A stretch of 64,000 bases of DNA from Psychroserpens sp041224425 (lineage in GTDB: Bacteria; Bacteroidota; Bacteroidia; Flavobacteriales; Flavobacteriaceae). Location of the stretch: positions 186,001 to 250,000 of the forward strand of contig NZ_JBGFGL010000077.1 in NCBI RefSeq assembly GCF_041224425.1, read 5' to 3'. The notes under the pieces were generated by a model. That model did no database searches and was not told the origin of the DNA. It saw only the letters and a list, made by a program, of their open reading frames with translations. Positions 43,803 through 53,119 of the stretch are shown here, in pieces; positions within the stretch are counted from its first letter, which is position 1; each line of letters opens with the position of its first letter. Made by a program: the position numbers and the translations under genes.

Positions 43803-46322
43803 ATGAAACTAACACTACCATTTTTCCTACTTCTATTCTCTTTAACTTCTATTGGATTTTCACAGAAAAACGTTACCGTTTCAGGTAAAGTTATTGATGC
43901 CGACGAAAAATTCCCATTAGAGTATGCCACAATTTCGTTTATAAATTCAACTGATAATTCTATCGTTAATGGTGATATCACTGACTTAGACGGAAAATTC
44001 AGTATTGATGTGCCACAAGGAACCTACACGGTTAAAGTTGAATACTTATCATACAAAACTAAAACCTACACCAATAAACTTATTGACAGTGATATTGATT
44101 TGGGAACTGTTGAATTATCCTTAAACCTTGAAGAATTAGATGCTGTAGAGGTGGTTGCAGAACGTACCACTGTAGAAATCAAACTTGATAAGAAGATTTA
44201 CAATATAGGTAAAGATCTTACAACTGCAGGTGGAACAGTTAGTGATGCACTAAATAATGTCCCGTCGGTTTCTGTTGATATAGAAGGCGCCATTAGCTTA
44301 AGAGGTAATGAAAATGTAAGAATTTTAATTAATGGTAAACCTTCTGCACTGGCTGGATTTGGAGACTCAAATATTTTAAGTCAATTGCCTGCCGAGGCCA
44401 TTGAACGTGTAGAGGTAATTACATCTCCTTCTGCTCGATATGATGCTGAGGGAACAGCTGGAATTCTAAATATTATTCTTCGCCAAAAAGAAACTTTGGG
44501 CTTCAATGGTTCCCTGAATCTAAACCTTGGAAATCCAGATCTTGTTGGTCTAGCGGCTACCATAAATTATCGAACTGAAAAATTCAATTTGTTTTCAAAT
44601 TTCGGATTTAGATATTTCGATGCACCGCGATTTAGTAATACTGATGTAGAATATTTCGATCGTATGGTTGATGGTGAAGTTATTACGCCAGAATATCGAA
44701 GAATCAAAGAAGACCAAGAAGTTACGCGATTGAATCGTAACTATAATGGAAATGTTGGTATTGAATATTTTTTAACCGATATGTCTTCGATTACTGGTAG
44801 CTTTTTCTACAGATATGGTGAAGATGCCGATTTATCACTGAATAACAGTCAGCGCTTCAACAACGGTATCGTTGTAGATCGAACAATTAGAACCGAGCGT
44901 CAAAATGAGGAGGATAACCGTTATCAAATTGCGATAAACTACATCACGAAATTTAATGATAGCGGACATGAACTTACAGCAGATTTTCAATATGAAAATA
45001 GTGCCGAAGAACAATTTACGTTAATTGATGAGAACTACTTGGTAAGTCAAGAAACCAACCCTGAACCCTTCCAGATTGAACAAATCAATCAAACTGAAGA
45101 TCAAAAGGAATACTTGATACAAACCGACTATGTACTTCCCATAGGAGAAGATACAAGATTTGAAGCTGGTTATAGAGGTACTTTTGAAAATGAAATTACC
45201 GATTACCTTTTACGTCAAGAAGATACTAGTGATGGAAGTTTCTTTGTAAACGATACCATTACCAATGTTTTTGATTACGATGAAAATGTAAATGCACTTT
45301 ACTCACAGTATGGTACTAAATTTGGAAAATTTTCATTTTTATTAGGACTTCGATTGGAACATACCCAATTAAAAGGTAAAATTGATTCTAGATTGACCGA
45401 TGCTGAATTGAATGAAGCTTTTGGGTTTCCTATTGACACCGATTTTGATAAAAATTACTTAGGGCTCTTCCCTACTGTAAACCTCATTTTCAATTTAACC
45501 TCAGATGCCAATCAAGAAGAAAGCATTACAGTTGGTTATAATAGAAGAATCAACAGGCCAAGAGGTTGGTTTATCAATCCATTCCCAACACGTTCAAGTA
45601 GAACTAGGGTTTTTCAAGGGAATCCAAACCTTAATCCTGCCTTCTCTAATGCTTTCGACGTTGGGTATTTAAAGCGTTGGGATAAATTAACGCTTACCAC
45701 TTCCGTATATTACCAAGTGGAAACGGATTCTTTTGAACGCATTCAGGAGAATACCGGACAACAGACTTCAGATGGTATTGACATCATTAGAACCATTCCT
45801 GTAAACCTTTCGACCAACAAACGTACTGGTGCTGAGTTTGGAATTCTTTATAATCCGGAAAAATGGTTACGTTTGAACACGAGCTTTAACTTTTTCCAAT
45901 TTGAAACCGAAGGTGATTTTAATGGTATTGATTACAGTGCCAAAAACACAAGCTGGTTTGCTAGATTTAGTGGTAAAGTCACTTTACCTGCCAAAATAGA
46001 TTGGCAAACCAATGCATTCTACAGAGGCGCAAGACAAGATGCACAAACGAAAACCAATGGAATCTTTTCGCTAGACTTAGCGTTTAGTAAAGAGATTTTA
46101 AATGATAAAGCAACGCTCTCCTTAAATGTAAGAGATGTATTCAACTCTAGAAAAAGACGTTCATTTACTACCACAGAGTTTTTCAATAGAGATTCTGAAT
46201 CACAATGGAGACAACGTCAGGTTACATTATCATTTATTTATCGATTCAACCAACAGAAGAAACGTCAGCGTAACGGAAACAATGGAGGAAACGATGGAGA
46301 GGATTTTGATTTTGAAGGTTAA
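43803..46322 (+). CDS. TonB-dependent receptor-type outer-membrane barrel protein
   Basis: This 839-residue protein has a signal peptide (FSLTSIGFSQ), a carboxypeptidase-D-like domain (24-110, VTVSGKVIDADEKFPLEYAT), a plug (VSVDIEGAISLRGNENVRIL, ERVEVITSPSARYDAEGTAG) and a long barrel of the OMP_b-brl type. The C-terminus (KKRQRNGNNGGNDGEDFDFEG) extends past the last strand with a Gly/Asn and acidic tail. Transported ligand unknown; no SusD partner is adjacent, so it is not a standard glycan PUL. Confidence 0.85.
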   Translation: MKLTLPFFLLLFSLTSIGFSQKNVTVSGKVIDADEKFPLEYATISFINSTDNSIVNGDITDLDGKFSIDVPQGTYTVKVEYLSYKTKTYTNKLIDSDIDLGTVELSLNLEELDAVEVVAERTTVEIKLDKKIYNIGKDLTTAGGTVSDALNNVPSVSVDIEGAISLRGNENVRILINGKPSALAGFGDSNILSQLPAEAIERVEVITSPSARYDAEGTAGILNIILRQKETLGFNGSLNLNLGNPDLVGLAATINYRTEKFNLFSNFGFRYFDAPRFSNTDVEYFDRMVDGEVITPEYRRIKEDQEVTRLNRNYNGNVGIEYFLTDMSSITGSFFYRYGEDADLSLNNSQRFNNGIVVDRTIRTERQNEEDNRYQIAINYITKFNDSGHELTADFQYENSAEEQFTLIDENYLVSQETNPEPFQIEQINQTEDQKEYLIQTDYVLPIGEDTRFEAGYRGTFENEITDYLLRQEDTSDGSFFVNDTITNVFDYDENVNALYSQYGTKFGKFSFLLGLRLEHTQLKGKIDSRLTDAELNEAFGFPIDTDFDKNYLGLFPTVNLIFNLTSDANQEESITVGYNRRINRPRGWFINPFPTRSSRTRVFQGNPNLNPAFSNAFDVGYLKRWDKLTLTTSVYYQVETDSFERIQENTGQQTSDGIDIIRTIPVNLSTNKRTGAEFGILYNPEKWLRLNTSFNFFQFETEGDFNGIDYSAKNTSWFARFSGKVTLPAKIDWQTNAFYRGARQDAQTKTNGIFSLDLAFSKEILNDKATLSLNVRDVFNSRKRRSFTTTEFFNRDSESQWRQRQVTLSFIYRFNQQKKRQRNGNNGGNDGEDFDFEG

Positions 46323-46351
46323 GACTTGAACTAACCACAAATAATAGACAT

Positions 46352-46385
46352 AAAAAAAGGAAACCGAAATGGTTTCCTTTTTTTA
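46352..46385. terminator. Bidirectional terminator after the second TonB receptor
   Basis: Stem AAAGGAAACC and GGTTTCCTTT (ten perfect pairs, loop GAAAT) has an A-run before and a T-run after it. It lies between the TonB receptor and the convergent small membrane protein. Confidence 0.9.
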
Positions 46386-46400
46386 TATAATGATGACAAT

Positions 46401-46580
46401 TTAGCTTTTTGCTTCCAATTGCTGTTTCTTTTCTGCTTTCTTTTCCTTGAAACGTTCAATTAAAGAACCTCCAATCCAATAAGGCACAACAAATGTGATT
46501 AAAAAAATCATCAACCAAAAACCAATGGTCAAAATGGTTAGAAACGCTAAAAATCCTAAATATTGATCAAATTCAAACAT
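46401..46580 (-). CDS. Small single-pass membrane protein
   Basis: The ATG at 46580 gives 59 residues. A reading frame open to 46631 would include the promoter element at 46601-46608, so the later start is chosen. One long hydrophobic segment (about 7-36) is followed by a basic/acidic helix (ERFKEKKAEKKQQLEAKS). Function unknown. Confidence 0.6.
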   Translation of the reverse strand: MFEFDQYLGFLAFLTILTIGFWLMIFLITFVVPYWIGGSLIERFKEKKAEKKQQLEAKS

Positions 46581-46600
46581 GTCGTTGCTTTTTGTTTGCA

Positions 46601-46608
46601 CAAAGATA
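46601..46608 (-). promoter_or_regulatory. Putative -7 promoter element for the small membrane protein
   Basis: The reverse strand reads TATCTTTG, an exact TAnnTTTG match 20 bases before the ATG at 46580. It supports the shorter start for that gene. Confidence 0.5.
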
Positions 46609-46733
46609 AAACAATCTTCAGTGTTATACAATACTAAAATTGTGATTTATTAACAGGATATTAAAAGATCCTTTTCAATTGACATTTCATAAAATTAAAA
46701 GGACAAATAGTAAACATTTACTGAGCAAAAGTC

Positions 46734-46741
46734 TAACTTTG
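46734..46741 (+). promoter_or_regulatory. Putative -7 promoter element for fumC
   Basis: TAACTTTG is an exact TAnnTTTG match 27 bases before the fumC ATG. Confidence 0.5.
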
Positions 46742-46768
46742 TAGAATTAATTCATTACTCAAATTATT

Positions 46769-48166
46769 ATGGAATTCAGAATAGAAAAAGACACAATGGG
46801 CAAGGTAAATGTACCTGCTGATAAACTTTGGGGAGCACAAACAGAACGTTCAAGAAACAATTTTAAGATTGGACCTTCTGCATCTATGCCTATGGAAATC
46901 ATTTATGGCTTTGCGTATCTTAAAAAAGCTGCTGCTTATACAAATGCCGAATTAGGTGTTTTAGCTTCTGAAAAACGTGATTTAATTGCTCAAGTATGTG
47001 ACGAAATTTTAGAAGGAAAGCACGACGATCAATTCCCATTGGTAATTTGGCAAACCGGGTCTGGAACCCAAAGTAACATGAATGTTAATGAAGTCATTGC
47101 CAATAGAGCTCATCAATTAGCTGGTAAAGTTATTGGCGAAGGTGAAAAAACCATTCAACCCAATGATGATGTCAACAAATCGCAATCTTCAAATGATACC
47201 TTTCCTACGGGAATGCATATTGCCATCTACAAAAAAGTAGTAGAAACAACCATTCCAGGTGTCATTAAATTACGAAATACACTCCATAACAAATCATTGG
47301 AATTCAAGGATGTTGTTAAAATAGGTAGAACACACTTGATGGATGCTACTCCTTTAACACTCGGACAAGAATTTTCTGGTTATGTGTCACAATTAGATCA
47401 TGGCTTAAAAGCCTTAGAAAATACCTTAGCACATTTGTCTGAATTAGCTCTTGGTGGAACAGCTGTCGGAACAGGTTTGAATACTCCTGAAGGTTACAGT
47501 AGATTAGTTGCTGAATATATCTCTAAGTTCACTGATTTACCTTTTGTTTCAGCTGATAACAAGTTTGAAGCTTTGGCTGCTCACGACGCTTTAGTGGAAA
47601 CGCATGGAGCGCTCAAACAATTGGCAGTCTCCTTAAACAAAATTGCTAACGATATTAGAATGATGGCTTCTGGTCCAAGAAGTGGTATTGGTGAAATCAT
47701 TATTCCAGCTAATGAACCAGGAAGCTCTATCATGCCTGGCAAAGTGAATCCTACACAATGTGAGGCCTTAACCATGGTATGTGCCCAAGTTATGGGAAAT
47801 GATGTAGCCGTAACCGTTGGTGGAACTCAAGGTCATTATGAATTAAATGTGTTCAAACCTGTGATGGCAGCTAATGTCTTGCAATCGGCACAATTAATTG
47901 GTGATGCATGTGTAAGTTTTGATGAGCACTGCGCTTCTGGAATTGAACCAAATCATAAAATTATTAAGCAATTATTGAATAATTCTTTAATGCTCGTTAC
48001 TGCACTAAATACCAAAATAGGCTATTATAAAGCTGCGGAAATAGCAAATACAGCTCATAAAAACGGAACGACATTAAAAGAAGAAGCTATCAATCTAGGT
48101 TATGTTACTGCTGAGGAATATGATCAATGGGTTAAACCTGAAGATATGGTTGGTAGTCTTAAATAA
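46769..48166 (+). CDS. fumC: Class II fumarate hydratase
   Basis: This 465-residue enzyme of the aspartase/fumarase superfamily carries TGSGTQSNMNVNEV, the active-site segment GRTHLMDATPLTLGQEF and the signature GSSIMPGKVNPTQCE. Class II fumarases are oxygen-stable, cluster-free tetramers that interconvert fumarate and malate. It stands as a single gene between the small membrane protein and the T9SS protein. Confidence 0.95.
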   Translation: MEFRIEKDTMGKVNVPADKLWGAQTERSRNNFKIGPSASMPMEIIYGFAYLKKAAAYTNAELGVLASEKRDLIAQVCDEILEGKHDDQFPLVIWQTGSGTQSNMNVNEVIANRAHQLAGKVIGEGEKTIQPNDDVNKSQSSNDTFPTGMHIAIYKKVVETTIPGVIKLRNTLHNKSLEFKDVVKIGRTHLMDATPLTLGQEFSGYVSQLDHGLKALENTLAHLSELALGGTAVGTGLNTPEGYSRLVAEYISKFTDLPFVSADNKFEALAAHDALVETHGALKQLAVSLNKIANDIRMMASGPRSGIGEIIIPANEPGSSIMPGKVNPTQCEALTMVCAQVMGNDVAVTVGGTQGHYELNVFKPVMAANVLQSAQLIGDACVSFDEHCASGIEPNHKIIKQLLNNSLMLVTALNTKIGYYKAAEIANTAHKNGTTLKEEAINLGYVTAEEYDQWVKPEDMVGSLK

Positions 48167-48207
48167 TTCACTAACTTTAAGATTATCAATTAATTAAATA
48201 TTTAACT

Positions 48208-49599
48208 ATGAAACAACAACTACTCTTCATTGCCTTTATTTTATGCTATCTAAACTCGACTTCGCAAACTACTTTTAGCGCGAAACAACCCATAAATACC
48301 TCTACAGGAGATGCACCTTTTGTGATTGATTCTGGACTTTTGGATGCCGATGCATTTGTAGATATCGTTATTGGAACATATCTAGGAAATACTGTTGAAT
48401 GGTACAAAAATAATGGTGATGGTACCTTTACACTGCAACCTCTTATTTCCTCAAGCATTTTGGAATGTGGTAGCGTGAAAATTGCGGATCTTAATGGAGA
48501 TGGTTACAATGATGTCTTGGCCTCAAATTTTGCTGATGATGAATTGGTATGGTTTGCCAATGATGGTAGTGGTAATTTCGGGACAGAACAAATTATTTCT
48601 AGTAGCATTGATGGTTCCAGCGGAATTGTTACAGGTTTTATCGATTCAGGAACAACTGTCGATGTTGCTGTGGTAGCTTTTAATTCTGGAGATACTGTCT
48701 GGTTTTCAAATGATGGAAGCGGTAATTTTACAGGTCCGAATTCAATTGCCTCAGTTTCTGGAAGTGGACCTGGAAATCTTGATCTTGCCGATTTTGACGA
48801 TGATGGCGATTTAGATGCCGTTATAATGAACTCTGGCATTGGCACTTTTGAGCTTTATTATAATAACTTGGTTCCAAGTGGAAGTGTTAGCTTCACTATA
48901 GATCCAAATACAGTCACCTCTGGAGAGGTGTATCCTTTTGATGTCAGATTTGCTGATGTTGATGGTGATATGAATCTAGATATTATTGCTGTTGATTTAT
49001 TTGGTGGTGCTTCTGGGTTAGGATGGTACAAAAAGGAAATGGATGGCACGTTTTCAGAAACTATTATACCAACTTCAATTGCCAATCCATCAACAGCAAT
49101 GTTTGAAGATATGGACAACGATGGCATTAAAGATATCGTACTAAGTAGCGGAACTTCAGGTGCAGGAAACGATATCACTTGGTTCAAAAACTTAGGTTCA
49201 GGTTCTTTCGGAGCAGAACAGGTAATTGATAACACCCAAAGCCAAGCTTATGCCTTTACCATTGCCGATTTTGATAATGATGGTGATAAGGACATTGCCA
49301 ATATTGCCTATAACAATGATGATTTGAATTGGTTCGAAAATGAATTGATCACATTAAGCTTAAGTTCTTCCTCTACTGAGTCAATTGCAATGTTTCCAAA
49401 TCCTGCTGTTGATTTTGTGAATTTCAAGGGAATTGATCAAGAAATCAATGTCGTTATCTACAATATGATTGGTGACGAGGTCTCAAAAGCAACATTAAAT
49501 AATCACCAAACAACAATTGACATTAAAGATCTATCTTCAGGTGTTTACATAGTTGAATTTGAAGGGTTTTCACAAACAAAACGATTGATCAAGCAATAG
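48208..49599 (+). CDS. FG-GAP/VCBS repeat protein with T9SS type A sorting domain
   Basis: This 463-residue protein has a signal peptide (to about residue 20). A beta-propeller of FG-GAP-like repeats follows, with calcium-binding-like loops (DLNGDGYND, DFDDDGDLD, DVDGDMNLD, DFDNDGDKD). The C-terminal ~75 residues (SIAMFPNPAVDFVNFKG...GVYIVEFEGFSQTKRLIKQ) are a type IX secretion sorting domain, so it is exported to the cell surface or medium. The ligand is unknown; such propellers usually bind surfaces or polysaccharides. Confidence 0.88.
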   Translation: MKQQLLFIAFILCYLNSTSQTTFSAKQPINTSTGDAPFVIDSGLLDADAFVDIVIGTYLGNTVEWYKNNGDGTFTLQPLISSSILECGSVKIADLNGDGYNDVLASNFADDELVWFANDGSGNFGTEQIISSSIDGSSGIVTGFIDSGTTVDVAVVAFNSGDTVWFSNDGSGNFTGPNSIASVSGSGPGNLDLADFDDDGDLDAVIMNSGIGTFELYYNNLVPSGSVSFTIDPNTVTSGEVYPFDVRFADVDGDMNLDIIAVDLFGGASGLGWYKKEMDGTFSETIIPTSIANPSTAMFEDMDNDGIKDIVLSSGTSGAGNDITWFKNLGSGSFGAEQVIDNTQSQAYAFTIADFDNDGDKDIANIAYNNDDLNWFENELITLSLSSSSTESIAMFPNPAVDFVNFKGIDQEINVVIYNMIGDEVSKATLNNHQTTIDIKDLSSGVYIVEFEGFSQTKRLIKQ

Positions 49600-49623
49600 A
49601 TGATATTTTTTAATTCAATTTTT

Positions 49624-49657
49624 AAAACGCTAGTCTATTACTAGCGTTTTTTTTTTT
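49624..49657 (+). terminator. Intrinsic terminator after the T9SS protein gene
   Basis: An eleven-base perfect stem (AAAACGCTAGT, loop CTATT, ACTAGCGTTTT) is followed by a long T-run. Confidence 0.9.
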
Positions 49658-49682
49658 GAAAATTTAACCTATATTTATTTCC

Positions 49683-50921
49683 ATGTCTACACTAATCACC
49701 AATATTAAAGAACTTGTTCAAGTTCGAGAAAACAATGTCACTATTGTCAAAGGTAGCGACATGAAAAATTTACCTGTTTTAAAAAACGCTTATGTTTTAA
49801 TTGAACATGATACTATAGTTGAATATGGAACTATGGATAACGTTGATGGTATTGAAGCTGAAGAAATCATTGATGCGACGGGAAAAATAGTTTTACCTGC
49901 TTGGTGCGATTCGCATACCCATTTGGTTTATGCTGGTAATCGTGTTCAAGAATTTGTTGATCGTATTAACGGTTTAACTTACGAAGAGATTGCCAAACGT
50001 GGTGGTGGCATTTTAAATTCTGCTGAAATGCTTCAAAAAACTTCTGAAGAATACCTTTATAATCAGGCTTCTGATCGTTTGAAAAAGCTTATCAAATTGG
50101 GAACTGGAGCCATTGAGATTAAGTCTGGTTACGGACTTTCAATTGAGTCAGAGTTAAAAATGCTTCGTGTTATTAAACGCCTAAAAAAAGTATTTCCAAT
50201 AAAAGTAAAACCAACATTGCTGGCTGCTCACGCGGTTCCAAAAGATTATTTAAACAATAAAGTTGGTTTTGTAGATTTAGTTGTTGATCAAATGATTCCT
50301 GCAGCAGCAAATGAACGTTTAGCAGAATATATTGATGTCTTCTGTGAAAAAGGCTATTTCGATTTAGAAGATACCGAACGTATCCTAAAAGCAGGAACCG
50401 AACATGGTTTAAAACCTAAAATCCATGTCAATCAGTTTAATGCCTTTGGTGGCGTTGGTCTCGCAGTTAAATACAATGCCTTATCAGTCGATCATTTAGA
50501 AGAATTGAATCCAGAGGATATCAAGGTCTTAAAATCTTCTGAAACAATACCTGTTGCCCTACCTGGATGTTCCTATTTTTTAAGCATCCCTTACACGCCA
50601 GCAAGATCTATTATAGATGCTGGATTACCTTTAGCATTGGCGACAGATTACAACCCTGGATCAGCACCAAGTGGCAATATGAATTTTGTACTGGCTGCAG
50701 CCTGTATCAAAATGAAAATGACGCCTGAGGAAGCTATTAATGCAGCAACTATCAATGGCGCGTATGCCATGGAAGTTTCAAATATGTATGGCAGTATCTG
50801 TCGTGGTAAAAAAGCAAACCTCATCATTACCAAACCCATTCCTAATTATCAATACTTAACTTATGCTTTTGGTGATAATTTGATTGATACAGTGATTATT
50901 AATGGTATAAAATATGAATAA
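49683..50921 (+). CDS. hutI: Imidazolonepropionase
   Basis: This 412-residue amidohydrolase has the metal-binding HxH in CDSHTHLVYAG (H78, H80), KSGYGLSIESELKML, and the C-terminal LATDYNPGSAPSGNM with the metal Asp. It opens imidazolone-5-propionate to N-formimino-glutamate in histidine catabolism. hutG lies about 1 kb downstream on the same strand with a reverse-strand gene between; hutH and hutU are not in the window. Confidence 0.95.
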   Translation: MSTLITNIKELVQVRENNVTIVKGSDMKNLPVLKNAYVLIEHDTIVEYGTMDNVDGIEAEEIIDATGKIVLPAWCDSHTHLVYAGNRVQEFVDRINGLTYEEIAKRGGGILNSAEMLQKTSEEYLYNQASDRLKKLIKLGTGAIEIKSGYGLSIESELKMLRVIKRLKKVFPIKVKPTLLAAHAVPKDYLNNKVGFVDLVVDQMIPAAANERLAEYIDVFCEKGYFDLEDTERILKAGTEHGLKPKIHVNQFNAFGGVGLAVKYNALSVDHLEELNPEDIKVLKSSETIPVALPGCSYFLSIPYTPARSIIDAGLPLALATDYNPGSAPSGNMNFVLAAACIKMKMTPEEAINAATINGAYAMEVSNMYGSICRGKKANLIITKPIPNYQYLTYAFGDNLIDTVIINGIKYE

Positions 50922-50953
50922 AAAAAAACCCAAAAGCATGATGCTTTTGGGCT
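50921..50953. terminator. Hairpin terminator between hutI and the coiled-coil gene
   Basis: Stem CCCAAAAGC and GCTTTTGGG (loop ATGAT) has an eight-base A-run on its left, which is a T-run on the reverse strand. It mainly serves the minus-strand coiled-coil gene and may also stop hutI transcripts. Confidence 0.8.
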
Positions 50954-50978
50954 TAGATTTCAAATCAATCAATCAAAA

Positions 50979-51860
50979 TTATCTCAACGTGAATTCAGAG
51001 GTTGAAATCAATTCTCTTTCATTGAAGACATTAATGACATAACGTCCTTCTTCAAAGTCTTCATTTGGAGCAATAAACTCACAAATGTCTAAGTTTTTAT
51101 TTTCGTAATTAAACTTACTGATTAAACTGTAGTTCAATACTGTGTCATCAAATTGTACTTGTTCGTTCACACCCAAAACATTGTTTTTAGGGTCTAACAC
51201 TTGAACATAAAGTTCCTTATCTCCTGCTCCAACCAAAGCATTTTTAGCAACGGTATAGCATACTCTAATCTTATCACTACGCTTTGCACGTTCAGTTGGA
51301 ATTAATTTCCCGGAATTTCTCTCAATCACACCAAAACCTTTTAATCCAACGGTTTGCAATACAGCTGCATTTTCTACAACTTCAGATAGTTGCGTGTTTT
51401 GAACTAATAATGAATCAGTAAACACAGCACGTTCGGCTAATTGTACATTTGTACTATCTAACGTTGTTGCCAAGAGCTCATTTTCAGTTTTTAGTTTATC
51501 GTTTTCAGTCAATAATACATCCATTTCTTCTTGAAGTGCTAAGAATTTCTTTTTGTATCTCCATAAACTATTCACACTGTTTTGTGATATCTTCAACGAA
51601 TCCATTAATCCTTGGATACGCTCTCTTGCTTCAATAAGATTCTGATTGGCAACATCATTTTCCTTAATGGCAATATCATATTGCTTTGCCATTGAGCTCA
51701 AATCTGCCATAACTTGTTCTTTCTCTCTAGTTAGTGTAGCCTCATTTTCTTGTTTGTCTTTGTACAACTTGGATGTGTAAAAAGCTGTACCTAAAAAAAG
51801 GGCTAATAAAATTCCTAAAGCAATCTTTAACCCAATACTTTTACTGTTTGAATTTTCCAT
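50979..51860 (-). CDS. Membrane-anchored coiled-coil protein of unknown function
   Basis: This 293-residue protein has a short cytoplasmic start, one membrane helix (about 10-30, LKIALGILLALFLGTAFYTS), a coiled coil (about 35-165) and a C-terminal beta-rich domain (GLKGFGVIERNSGKLIPTERAKRSDKIRV...GRYVINVFNEREL). Topology predicts the coiled coil outside the cytoplasm. No named family. It splits hutI from hutG and is transcribed against them. Confidence 0.7.
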   Translation of the reverse strand: MENSNSKSIGLKIALGILLALFLGTAFYTSKLYKDKQENEATLTREKEQVMADLSSMAKQYDIAIKENDVANQNLIEARERIQGLMDSLKISQNSVNSLWRYKKKFLALQEEMDVLLTENDKLKTENELLATTLDSTNVQLAERAVFTDSLLVQNTQLSEVVENAAVLQTVGLKGFGVIERNSGKLIPTERAKRSDKIRVCYTVAKNALVGAGDKELYVQVLDPKNNVLGVNEQVQFDDTVLNYSLISKFNYENKNLDICEFIAPNEDFEEGRYVINVFNERELISTSEFTLR

Positions 51861-51969
51861 AATTTACTTTTGTCTATTGGTTATTTAAAACGTTAATTCT
51901 TTCTTTTTTGTTTAATGCTGAAAATAAAAAACTGTACTTTTATTCAATCAAATTTAATCATTTAAGTTC

Positions 51970-52998
51970 ATGGAACACTTAAAGCCGTTTACAAAAACTG
52001 ATTTAAAATCGGTATTAAAAAAACGATCAAAAGAGACCAAATTTGGAGAACATGTTTTATTGCTTCCAGACTTCAGTGATATATACGTTCAATTACAAAA
52101 GTTAGACGTTAGCTATGTGATTTTTGGAATCAAAGAAGATGTAGGAGTTTTCGCTAACCTAGGCAATACTGGGACTTTTAACGCATGGGAACACGCGATT
52201 AAAATTTTGTTAAATATACAAAGTAACGTTCATACACATGCACAAAAAGTATTGGTTTTAGGACATTTTGAATTTGATTCCTATCAATCAAAACTTGAAA
52301 AATTAAATCAAAACAAATCTAAGGATCTGCAAAAGGCCCGAAAATATGTCTCTAAAATAGATGCTGCTGTAACCCATTTAGTGTCTTTAATAGTTAGTGC
52401 TGGAAAAATCCCAATCATTATTGGTGGCGGACACAACAATGCCTATGGAAACATCAAAGGTTCAGCGTTGGCCTTAAAACGTCCTATACATGCCGTAAAT
52501 TTCGATGCACATCATGATTTTAGAGCCGAAGAAGGTCGACACAGTGGGAATGGCTTCAGTTATGCCTACAGTGAAGGATTTTTGAAGAACTACTTTATTT
52601 TTGGTTTACATGAAAACTATACTTCAGACCGAATTTTTAAAACCTTAGATAAAATCAAGGCTGTACAATACAATACTTTTGAAGCTATGGCTGTTCGGAA
52701 GGAATTAAAATTTAAGGAAGAAACCCAAAGAGCTTTAGATCATGTATCTGAATCACATTTCGGATTGGAAATTGATTGCGATGCCATTCAAGGAATTTCA
52801 AGTAGTGCCATGACACCTAGCGGATTTTCTGTTACGAAAGCCAGACGCTTTGTGCATACATTTGCCTTGCAAAAAAATGTTACCTATCTACATATTTGTG
52901 AGGCTGCTCCAACCGAAAGTAATGCTGGTCAGATTGGCAAGTTAATCTCCTATTTGATTACTGATTTTATTAGAGCACATCAAACGTCTAATTGTTGA
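51970..52998 (+). CDS. hutG: Formimidoylglutamase (arginase family)
   Basis: This 342-residue ureohydrolase-fold protein shows the manganese ligands H155 (GGGHN), D179, H181 and D183 (NFDAHHDF), and LEIDCDAIQG near 260 for the remaining aspartates. It hydrolyses N-formimino-glutamate to glutamate and formamide. Agmatinase or arginase are alternatives, but proximity to hutI favours HutG. Its last 11 bases overlap the convergent small membrane gene. Confidence 0.85.
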   Translation: MEHLKPFTKTDLKSVLKKRSKETKFGEHVLLLPDFSDIYVQLQKLDVSYVIFGIKEDVGVFANLGNTGTFNAWEHAIKILLNIQSNVHTHAQKVLVLGHFEFDSYQSKLEKLNQNKSKDLQKARKYVSKIDAAVTHLVSLIVSAGKIPIIIGGGHNNAYGNIKGSALALKRPIHAVNFDAHHDFRAEEGRHSGNGFSYAYSEGFLKNYFIFGLHENYTSDRIFKTLDKIKAVQYNTFEAMAVRKELKFKEETQRALDHVSESHFGLEIDCDAIQGISSSAMTPSGFSVTKARRFVHTFALQKNVTYLHICEAAPTESNAGQIGKLISYLITDFIRAHQTSNC

Positions 52999-53119
52999 GT
53001 AACAAAATAATTAGTTTGTAAATAATAACTAACATAAGTAGTGCCGCAAGAATAAATGCGATTATAATCTGAAACCTAGTATAGGTTTTAAAACTTTCCC
53101 AAAAGGATTGCTTACTCAT
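52988..53119 (-). CDS. Small single-pass membrane protein (43 residues), last gene of the 53-62 kb operon
   Basis: The ATG at 53119 overlaps the stop of the upstream 567-residue gene (ATGAGTAA), a strong sign of translational coupling. The product has a polar start (MSKQSFWESFKTYTRFQ) and one hydrophobic helix (about 18-41). It ends in overlap with convergent hutG. Function unknown. Confidence 0.6.
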   Translation of the reverse strand: MSKQSFWESFKTYTRFQIIIAFILAALLMLVIIYKLIILLLNN

